NCBI GenBank assembly: GCA_963921825.1
Contig: OY997589.1
Location: 3,100,001-3,164,000 of the forward strand
Length of the DNA: 64,000 bases
Direction: 5' to 3'
Source of the DNA: Erodium maritimum
Taxonomy: Eukaryota; Streptophyta; Magnoliopsida; Geraniales; Geraniaceae
The position numbers and the translations under genes are program-made. Below are positions 57,101 to 64,000 of this stretch, piece after piece. Below the pieces are notes generated by a model. The model did not search any database and was not told where the DNA came from. It was given only the letters and a program-made list of their open reading frames with translations. The first letter of the stretch is position 1, and every line of letters starts with the position of its first letter.

Positions 57101-58396
57101 CAGGAACAAATTAAGATCCTGACTTAGTACAGAATAAGATCACTAATGAAAAAAAATACTTTATTGCAACACAAATTATACGAGATGGATCATGAATGAC
57201 ATAGTAAGAAATTGTAATCAAACATCGGATGCAAATCTTCAAAGACAAAAAAAATTCAATACATGAACAAACTAAGATCCCAACTTAATACAGAATAAGA
57301 TCACTAATGGGGAAAAAACACTCAATTGCAACACAAATTATATGAGATGGATCATGCATGATATAGCTACAGCAGAGAATCATTGAACTTGCAAGCATAC
57401 CTGGCCTGGTGGTGGCATAGACCATGACTGTGGACCATAGGGTGAACCGGTAGGTGGCTGTGAGCCATAAGGCGAGCCTGTGGGCGGCTGTGAGCCATAA
57501 GCTGGGCCTGTAGGCGGCTGTGAGCCATAAGCTGAGCCTGTAGGTGGCTGTGAACCATAAGGTGAACCTGTAGGTGGTGGCTGTGACCCTTGAGGAGGGG
57601 ATGAAAATGGTGGTGCAGCTCCTCCATGAGGAGGAAACTGTGGTGCAGCACCTTGAGATGATGGAGGAAATTGTGGTGCCATTCCTTGAGGGGGAGCTGA
57701 AAATGATGGTGCAGACTGTCTGGGAGGACCCATCTGAGGATTAATTGCAGAGCCTCCCATAACAGGCCTCATGCTCGGAGGCTGAAGAGGAGGAGCTCGA
57801 GCTGACCCCATTCCCGGCGGAGGTCCGGCGGGCTGTTGTGTTGCCGGTGGGAAGTGGGGCGCCGCCGGCGAAGGGCGGGAAGCAAAAGGAGCCGGAGGCC
57901 CATTACTCATCAATCCACCGGAAGAAGGAGGACCCGCCGGAGGCGAAGAAGCAAAAGGGCTTGGCCGAGCACTCGGCGGTTGAGCCGCCGTGCCACCAGG
58001 CGGCGCTACAGATGTAGGAGGCGGTCTGGATCCAAACGGCATGGGCTGGCTAACCTGCGGCGGCCCAATCGGCCTTCCGGGCACAGCATTCGGAGGAAAT
58101 GCACCTTGTGGCCCACCGGCGGGTCTGGAGAGCGCACCCGGCGGCGGTCCTGGCCGAGAAAACGCTCCGGGAGGACCAGGCGACGGAGCCGACGAAGGAA
58201 ACGGCGGCGATTGGCCGAAAGGGGGACCTCTGGGAGCGGAATTGGACATGGAAGAAGGACGATTGAGATTCAAATTCTGCATATTATCCGATAAAGCCTC
58301 GGGACTCCTCTGGAAATTGGGATTGTAATTCGGAGGAGGCGGCTGCTGATTAGCCCCACCAGGCCTCGACGCCCCTGGAGGCATAGGAGCTGCCAT
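45148..58396 (-). CDS. SEC24A: COPII coat protein SEC24 (SEC24A type, 1141 aa)
   Basis: Cargo-selecting subunit of the COPII vesicle coat at ER exit sites, partner of SEC23. Twenty-four coding exons on minus: 58396-57401, 56433-56203, 55653-55579, 55441-55343, 54680-54569, 54049-53922, 53468-53349, 53238-53158, 52299-52222, 51666-51574, 50830-50776, 50007-49931, 49321-49250, 49119-49036, 48931-48812, 48731-48663, 47847-47770, 47679-47541, 47457-47293, 46590-46445, 46349-46170, 45872-45784, 45686-45655, 45254-45148. Phases agree and sum to 1142 codons. Residues 1-400 are Pro/Gly/Ser-rich and disordered with ten-residue 'YGSQPPTGSP' repeats. A zinc finger has C479, C482, C501 and C504. The trunk ('FFFLIDVSMNAIQTGATAAA'), helical and gelsolin-like regions follow to the usual C-terminus. 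The protein is about 100 residues longer than Arabidopsis SEC24A by my recollection. The donor after exon 11 is GC, not GT. Introns hold at least eight MITEs. Confidence 0.95.
46639..47026. mobile_element. GGGATAATTGC MITE, copy 8 (SEC24 intron)
   Basis: Left GAGGTAATTGCAAAAAAAAT, right TTTTGCAATTTTCCC. The 9-bp flanks TATGACATA (46630-46638) and TATAATATA (47027-47035) agree at seven of nine positions. Confidence 0.8.
47975..48330. repeat. Imperfect direct repeat in SEC24 intron
   Basis: The block 'cacatgtgagtcttg...aaggaagtatagatatacat' near 48004-48065 recurs, diverged, near 48224-48285 ('cacatgtgagtcttggtcag...gaaagtattgatatacat'). It resembles terminal sequences of a small retroelement, but no element borders were resolved. 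Confidence 0.5.
48331..48557. mobile_element. Probable Tourist-like MITE (SEC24 intron)
   Basis: Right end, reversed, GAGCACCCACAGTGG; left end GCATCTACAG with TTA before it (48328-48330) and TTA after the right end (48558-48560). The inside has inverted 'ggcgattagc' and 'gctatt' motifs. The left end seems to lack two bases. Confidence 0.5.
49522..49829. mobile_element. GGGATAATTGC MITE, copy 9 (SEC24 intron)
   Basis: Left AGGATAATCGTAAG, right TACAATTATCCC, about 308 bp and shorter than other copies; the outer left block with 'gtagccctcttc' is missing. Probably internally deleted. Confidence 0.72.
50212..50573. mobile_element. Foldback element with GGGATAATTGC ends but a different core
   Basis: It starts GGGATAATTGCAAAAACTTG and ends CAAGTTTTTGCAATTATTCC, so the outer ~17 bp match the abundant MITE family. 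The inside ('gtgaactacgcac', 'aactattttccgtc' and their inverted partners) is unrelated. About 362 bp, palindromic. Confidence 0.72.
51001..51107. repeat. Tandem duplication of about 54 bp at the MITE edge (SEC24 intron)
   Basis: The block 'taattacaaatcataacata...ctcatacataatagggta' occurs twice in direct succession. Each copy ends with 'gggta', the first bases of the MITE that continues only after the second copy. Confidence 0.85.
51100..51542. mobile_element. GGGATAATTGC MITE, copy 10 (SEC24 intron)
   Basis: Left GGGTAGCTGCAAAAAATACC, right GCATCATCCT. The 9-bp flanks TACATAATA (51091-51099) and TACACAATA (51543-51551) differ at one position. Confidence 0.83.
51748..52175. mobile_element. 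GGGATAATTGC MITE, copy 11 (SEC24 intron)
   Basis: Left GGGATAATTGCAAAAAAAAG, right GCAGTTATCTC, about 428 bp. The 9-bp flanks TTTAATTCA (51739-51747) and TTTAATTTA (52176-52184) differ at one position. It is inserted about 200 bp from copy 10 across an exon. Confidence 0.88.
52601..53009. mobile_element. GGGATAATTGC MITE, copy 12 (SEC24 intron)
   Basis: Left GGAATAATTGGAAGAAAAAG, right GCAATTATCCC. The 9-bp flanks TAAAAAGAA (52592-52600) and TAAAAACAA (53010-53018) differ at one position. Confidence 0.87.
53510..53870. mobile_element. Foldback MITE with perfect 89-bp tandem duplication (SEC24 intron)
   Basis: Same family as 42005-42335: right end 'cacctttagggggtgttttt', left end 'gacctttgtttctaaaatac'. 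The left 89 bp (53510-53598) are repeated at 53599-53687 with no difference apart from the last base or two. Confidence 0.8.
54894..55185. mobile_element. GGGATAATTGC MITE, copy 13 (SEC24 intron)
   Basis: Intact ends GGGATAATTGCAAAAAGTAC and, reversed, GGGATAATTGCAAGTAAGTA; about 292 bp, internally shorter. The 9-bp flanks TATAGAGTA (54885-54893) and TATATAGTA (55186-55194) differ at one position. Confidence 0.87.
55751..56152. mobile_element. GGGATAATTGC MITE, copy 14 (SEC24 intron)
   Basis: Left GGGATAATTGCAAAAAAAGT, right GCAATCATCCC, about 402 bp. The 9-bp flanks ACATTAATA (55742-55750) and ATATTAATA (56153-56161) differ at one position. It ends 50 bp from the exon 2 donor. Confidence 0.87.
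56820..57360. repeat. Tandem repeat of about 125-170 bp in SEC24 intron 1
   Basis: A unit containing 'agaataagatcactgatgaa', 'ttgcaacacaaatt', 'gatggatcatgcatg', 'gaaatcgtaatcaaac' and 'catcggatgcaaatcttc' is repeated about four times with diverged copies between 56820 and 57360, filling most of the 3' part of the first coding intron. Confidence 0.85.
57420..57590. repeat. 30-bp coding repeats in SEC24 exon 1
   Basis: Five to six near-identical 30-bp units encode 'GSPYGSQPPT'-type decapeptides in the disordered N-terminal part of SEC24, at about residues 270-325. The frame is kept because the unit is a multiple of three. Confidence 0.88.
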
Positions 58397-59890
58397 TGAT
58401 GGATCGAATCGAGCCTGTCAATTCAACAACACAACACACCGATCCGAATCAGAAACCAAAAACCCATCAACAAAACAAGCCGGAAATGAACCAAACGCAA
58501 CCAAATCAAATGAAAAAACGAACCTTGAGATCGGGTTCGTCGATCGAGGAATTGAGGTTCAGATCTGAGAGGGGAGGTTATGATTAGGGTTTAAGGCGGA
58601 GGCAAGGGGAGGGAAGTAGGGTTTACGGAGACGAGGAGCAGATCGGAAGAGCTGGGACCTCGACGGCGCCGGCGACGAACACGAAGACGACGATGAAACC
58701 TTGCGGAGGGGACTGAGATCGGATGCACTGTAAAAAAAATGGCGAGTATATGGTGTGAATATGCTACTCAGTGTCTAGTGTGTATAGGCTGTCTGGTGCA
58801 CCCGCTGACGTGTCGGTATGTGATTGGTCAGAAAACGTGTAACACTTTTTCGAGTCAAACAAAATGTTACAATAATGAATAACCTCTCACTCCGTGTTGT
58901 TATTTAATTTGTCCTAAACTTAAACATAGAAATTAAAAAAAAAACTGATAATAACATTAGTCAAATTTGGTTATATCTTGCTCTCTCTTTTTTTCTAAAA
59001 GAACCAAAGAATGACCCGCTATGTAGGACACCGGCTATCGGTATGCACTAGCGGGGACGGTTCTTCTCAAATGTCTCGTGCAACCCCGAGACCCTGAATG
59101 GGGTCCTCGTTTTGGTTGTCCCTGGGGAAGGGTAGTCTACCCATACAAGGGCTGTCAAACAACCATGTCATGACTCATATCAGGGGGTGAGACGGTAGAA
59201 TAATGTACCGTCCCACAACACCCCAGGTCATACTACTATGTCTTCCCTCATCGGACTGAACATCCCTATCTGTTTGGAAAAATAAGGCCTCCAACGGGCA
59301 ATCTCAAAGGGGTCTCCAATTATTCAAGACAACCTTGATCGTGGACATGTTGGTTTTACCCGAAATTGTATGCAAACTCAAGAGCTCCACGAAGACGTGT
59401 GAGTTGGCGATCGGGTTTCACATTTTTTAAGTTGAGATGTTTTGTGATAAGAATCGACAACCGGAAAACAAATGTCATAGAGCAAGGAGGTTCACTCATC
59501 AAGATGGTGGTCACTATATTTTTTGTTTTATTTATTATTTTTTGAATTGAAATATGTGTCAACCAAGATTGGAATCCAATCGACTATTACAACGTTTCGC
59601 TCATGCCCGAGTGAATAAAGAGGACGAATTCGCCTTAAATTCTCCTAATAATTTCCCATCCGCCCGCTCCATTTCGTCAGAATTGAAAGTAGTCTTAAGA
59701 ATATTGTTTTTAAGTAATCAAATCGTATAATAAAACATTTACATTATGTCATAGTACACAAAAACAACACATAATTACACTACACACATTCGATAAACAT
59801 ATGATATGAATAAATAATCTTTTGAGCTCGTAAATAACAAAATTATTGCAATATTTGAATACAAAACCAAAGTAACAAATCAAGGAACAT
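58397..59890. other. Spacer: SEC24 leader/promoter and TPS 3' side
   Basis: Bases 58397-58730 are GC-rich and likely hold the SEC24 5' UTR and core promoter. From 58.75 to 59.89 kb I see no gene. The part at 59000-59340 is less AT-rich with no usable frame and may be an old repeat. The TPS 3' UTR should lie just below 59890. Confidence 0.5.
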
Positions 59891-62778
59891 TCACATCTCC
59901 GAAGCCTCGGCCAAGGAATCGAGCATACTTATAACCTCGGCAGGCTCATCCAAGTAATACTTAGCCTTACTCGGCTTCTGCCCGACCGTACAAGCGAAAA
60001 CCGAAGTATTCGCTGAAAGAATGTTCCTCGAGATCGCATTCCCGATCGTCTCAAACATGTCTTCGTCCGACCGATCATCACCGACACACAACACGAAATC
60101 CGCTTGATTCCCCTTCTCCGCCATCGTCGTGAATATCTTTTCCGCAATAAATCCTTTACTCATTCCCTGCGAAAAAGAAAATATCGATCATGATTATCTT
60201 CATAAATAAATAAATAAAAGAATAACTTTATTAATACACCTTTATCGATTTGAATCTAAAGAAATATCATATAAGTGAAGGACTATGAGTAACACAATGT
60301 TATTTTTCGTTATTCATCATAAACCTATTAAAAACGTGTTTTTCTTTTTTGTAATCAGGAACTTACTTCACTTAGTCAAAATGAATCAGTAACATTCGAT
60401 GAATAACGAAATATGACGATATATTATTATTGATAAAATTAAAACTCGGTCCAACAAAGTACCTGGGGCTTGATCTCTACGATGTGGTGCCCACTCTTGA
60501 CGGCGACAGGCTCGTTGGCCAACACGCTCTCGAGGTGGTCGAGCATCTCTTTCGCCTGAGACGACCCGAAAGTCGTGTCGGCCTCCCCGTATTGCCAAAC
60601 TAGAGCGCTTTCCTTTGTCTCGATCGACGACCCGTCGGTCGCTTCGGTGTAGAGTCTCATCACTGGCTCGGCGATCTGCATCCACCTGAAGTCGGAGCTC
60701 TTCCCGCATGTTTCCCATTCCTCGTCTGGCGACCACCTGGAACGTAAAATCACATGATCAAGATCGAGATACAACGTCATAAGAACGCGAAATCAAATCG
60801 ATTACCTTAAGAAGTACCCGTGCTCGGCGGCTAAGCCGAGCCTCGAGCAAGGCTGGAACCACTTGCTCAGGCTACTCCTCCCCCTCCCGCTCACGATCAA
60901 AACCGTGTTCCTCCGATCCGAACACAACTTATTCAGGATACTGATCACCTCCGGCGTCGGGGTCTTAGACATCGAGTTCTGGATCGTCACCGTCCCGTCG
61001 TAATCCAACAGGATCGCCCTGCTCTGCGCCCGTCGGTAATCCGACTCGATCGCGTCGATCGTCAGCTTCCTGAAGTTCGGATCCAACGCCACGACCCGGA
61101 ACCCGAAGCTAAACCCGATCGCCCAGCACCGCCTCTTGAAATGATCCGCACAGGTCCGCTCCAGGTCCTGCAGGAAGCTCCTCGACCAGTACGCCACGTC
61201 GTGCGTGCTCACGTACCGGTAATGCTTCTCGTGCCTCAACTGCTTCTCGACGCCGTACATCGAGATCGCCTCGTTCATCGCCGTCGCCGTCGCCTCCACA
61301 TTCCACGGGTTGACCCGGATCGCCCCGCTCAGCGACGGCGAGCACCCGATGAACTCGGACACCACGATCATGCTCTCCCTGGGCCGGGCCGGGTCCGGCC
61401 CGGCTATCCCCTGGCGGCACACGATGTACTCGTACGGCGTCAGGTTCATCCCGTCGCGCACCGCCGTCACCACCACGCACTCGGCGACGCTGTAATACGC
61501 CACCTTCTCACTAAACGAGATCGGCTTATCGATAAAAATCAACGGCTGGTAACCGGGCTTCCCGAACTCGCCGTTGATCCGGTTACAAATCTCGTGTATT
61601 TCAGCCGTCCGTTCTTCCAAATCCGCCCCTTTGCTCCTCGCCGGATTCACGATCTGAACCAGCACCGCCGTGCCCTGCCACGACTGGTGCTGCTTCAGCA
61701 TCTGCTCCATCGCCAGGAGCTTCAAGGTAATGCCTTTAAAAATATCCATGTCGTCAACACCAAGTAACACAATTTTCCCCTCAAATTGCTCCCTGAGCTC
61801 AACAATCCTGCTCTCGCCGGCGGCGAGAGCCATGACGGATTCGATCTGACCCATGTGAATTCCGACCGGCATGATCTTAACTCCGATCGTCCTCCCGTAA
61901 TACTCCAATCCAATGTAGCCCCTCTTCGATTCATACTCCAAACCCAGCATTCTACTACAGCAGGAAAGGAAATGCCTAGCATAATCAAATGTATGAAACC
62001 CGATGAGATCGGAGTTCAGCAGAGCCCGGAGAATCTCTTCCCTGACGGGAAGAGTCCGGTAAATCTCCGACGAGGGGAACGGGCTGTGGAGAAAAAAACC
62101 CATTCTCACCTGATTGAATCTTCTCCTCAGAAATGTTGGCAACACCATCAAATGATAGTCATGGATCCAAATGTAATCCTCCTCAGGATTGATCACCTCC
62201 ACAACTCTCTGAAAGAAGTACTTGTTAGCCAAAACATAAGCTTCCCACATCGACCGGTCGAATCTCCCTCCGAGATCAGCGGAGAACGGTAACATGTAAT
62301 GAAACAGAGGCCATAGCTGTCTCTTGCAAAACCCGTCGTAGAATTTATCATAAATGTCCGGGGGGAGGAAGGTGGCTACACAGTTGAACTTATCTAAAAG
62401 CTCCTGGGAGACATCGTCCTGGTCCTTGGGAGGGACATCGGCTTTTAAGGATCCGATGTAGAGGACCTCCATGTCTTCGGGGAACCCGTCTTTGAGCCTC
62501 AGGAGTAATGAGTCTTCGTTCCAGCTCAAGTTCCAGGCTTTGGTGTCTGGGTTTCGTTTTGCGTTGAGAGGGAGCTGGTTTGCTACCAAGATCATTCGGG
62601 TGGGGGAGGCTGGAGATGGGTTGTCCAGAGATGGTGATGGTGATGGTGATGATTCGTTTTGGCCTGATGTATTGCTTGTTGTTACTCTGGGGAGCCGCTT
62701 TGGTTTCTTTTCTTTCTCCATTGTTGGGAAGTTCCCGGAGGCTAAGTCTAGGAGATTGGTGTACGATCTTGACATCAT
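59891..62778 (-). CDS. TPS7: Class II trehalose-6-phosphate synthase/phosphatase-like protein (840 aa)
   Basis: Three coding exons on minus: 62778-60806, 60736-60463, 60166-59891, total 841 codons. The N-terminus 'MMSRSYTNLLDLASGNFP' is the class II hallmark. A GT20 glucosyltransferase-like domain spans about residues 60-540 ('FVVE'-type motifs such as 'YIWIHDYHLMVLPTFLRRRF', 'FFLHSPFPSSEIYRTLPVR'). A HAD-type phosphatase-like domain follows ('LLDYDGT', 'VSGRGR', 'GDDRSDEDMF'). Class II proteins (TPS5-11 in Arabidopsis) usually lack clear synthase activity and act in sugar signalling, partly through SnRK1. The sequence is closest to TPS7 by my recollection; the exact subgroup is inferred. The three-exon pattern is typical of class II genes. 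The C-terminus ends 'SLAEASEM', somewhat shorter than in relatives. A leader intron is inferred at 62830-63869. Confidence 0.93.
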
Positions 62779-63955
62779 CTTGAAATCCTCGGGTTTGATT
62801 CACTAAACTCCTTCGAATGTTCAAAGAAACTGCATACAATCCATGGGAAACAATCAGAAAATGAAGCAAAGTCGATAATGGATAATCACATAAAAATAGT
62901 GAGTACTTTAGTTTGGTTACGGGTTATTACTGTCATCTTCAATTCACTGTTGACGGATTGTTACCTTCTCTTATAACCCCTCAAAATCTTCATTTGGCCG
63001 CACCAGAATCTTTTTTGGTTGCACCGTCTATAACGGAGTTCAAAACCAATTGAAAAGACTAAACTACTCCTAGAAAAACCTTCACTTTGTGACAGGTTGT
63101 TACCTTATTCTTTCTTTTTTGGGGTTGCATTGTCTATAACGGAGTTAAAACAAGCGATTACCCCTAAAAAGATCTTCATTTTGCGACAGATTGTTACCCT
63201 CTACTTTCTTTTCTAGTTACACACATAGTGATCAAAGTGAAATTCATGGTATATTTCTGCATTATCAACCCAAACAACACCACCAGACCTGTTCTAATAC
63301 CCATAGCTGAGATAGAAAATTAGAGTTCATCAAAATTAGCCCCAAAAATAACTAAACAAACAGTCTCATTTGATCACACAATGCAATGCATAATAATTTC
63401 CATATATTCTCATAATCAAAATTGAAATGGGTTTTATTTGATCACACAATCTTCAACCAGAGTGATGATTTCAGAACAAAAACTCTGAAACAATACCAAT
63501 AAATCATAAAAATAACTGGAAACAAATTGGATTTCCAAAATCAACAGAAGAAAAAAAACACGAAATTGAAACCACAATCACAACCCATCCCCAGATTATA
63601 ACTTAATATCGATTTGCATCACGCAATCTTCTTAAGAATCGAAGATAAACCGAAACCCTAGAACTACATCCCAAATCAAAATCATCAAAAATCGCACATT
63701 GTGTGAAATTCAAAACGACCCACAAACCAGAACCAGAATCAAAACCATACCCAGATCTTCAAACGAACAATGTACGGATTGCGATTCGAATCACAGAAAC
63801 ACCCAAATCAGACGACCCGAAACGAGCAAGAGATCGGCCAAAATGTCGAGAATCGGGAGTGAAACTAACCTTGTAACTGAAGAAATCGAAGAAATGAGGA
63901 CTAAACGATTCGTCGTTTCACAGTAACGATCTCTTATATCCGAATTGCCGAACAA
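62779..63955 (-). other. TPS 5' leader with intron
   Basis: A donor 'TTACAAG|GTTAGT' at 63870/63869 and an acceptor 'TGTATGCAG|TTTCTT' at 62830/62829 (minus) would remove about 1040 bases, leaving a leader of roughly 140 bases without any upstream ATG. Leader introns are common in class II TPS genes. The intron is AT-rich and shows no inserted element. Confidence 0.6.
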
Positions 63956-63977
63956 TTTCGAGGGTTTCTGGGAAATA

Positions 63978-63989
63978 TATTTATATATA
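63978..63989 (-). promoter_or_regulatory. Putative TATA box of the TPS gene
   Basis: On minus the bases read TATATATAAATA, about 110 bases upstream of the inferred leader donor, at a suitable distance for transcription start near 63950. Nothing further upstream is in the window. Confidence 0.5.
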
Positions 63990-64000
63990 TAGCAATAATC

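Noticed and set aside
61141-61767. A 208-codon plus-strand frame across the TPS gene
   Set aside because: It is the antisense shadow of the GC-rich TPS exon 1.

Overview
The window reads as nuclear chromosomal DNA of a flowering plant, most likely a eudicot. The genes are split by spliceosomal introns with GT-AG borders, the protein families are plant-specific (UGT88-like glycosyltransferase, class II trehalose-phosphate synthase, FLAP1/DUF1517, PMH-type DEAD-box helicases), and the intergenic and intronic DNA is filled with plant-type transposable elements. I cannot name the species from sequence alone.

Layout. The first 14 kb and 16-22 kb are transposon territory: two long solo-LTR-like elements (2.1-4.8 kb and 5.8-8.75 kb), an L1-type LINE on the minus strand (about 5.5-13.1 kb) that carries the second LTR inside its RNase H domain, two side-by-side Tourist-like MITEs, a short plus-strand LINE-like retroposon (16.6-18.0 kb) and a minus-strand LINE (18.2-22.4 kb) that itself holds a 1.7 kb Mutator-type element. 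Between these sits one intact single-exon UDP-glycosyltransferase gene (14.76-16.12 kb). From 23 kb onward the region is genic: a tandem pair of mitochondrial-type DEAD-box RNA helicase genes (23.0-26.0 and 27.2-32.2 kb, both minus), a decayed LINE ORF1 remnant (32.6-34.4 kb), a FLAP1-like DUF1517 gene (34.7-37.3 kb, plus), a RING-H2 gene (37.9-39.5 kb, minus), a Mpv17/PMP22-family gene (41.3-44.0 kb, plus), a 24-coding-exon SEC24 gene (45.1-58.4 kb, minus) and a class II TPS gene (59.9-62.8 kb, minus) with a leader intron and its TATA region at the right edge.

Exon structures were built by hand from splice consensus, reading-frame phase and family knowledge. Every multi-exon model sums to a whole number of codons. 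The genes belong to unrelated housekeeping or metabolic roles (RNA splicing in mitochondria, thylakoid acclimation, ubiquitination, organelle membrane protein, COPII vesicle coat, trehalose-phosphate signalling), so the order looks like ordinary plant gene order and not a functional cluster.

The most striking unexplained structure is a palindromic MITE family (ends GGGATAATTGCAAAAA) present about 14 times in introns and spacers between 27.5 and 56.2 kb, eight of them in SEC24 introns. At least six copies are flanked by 9-bp direct repeats with at most one mismatch, which points to Mutator-type transposition. Several other foldback families share the 9-bp duplication. I saw no CRISPR, tRNA or rRNA genes and no obviously new protein system.
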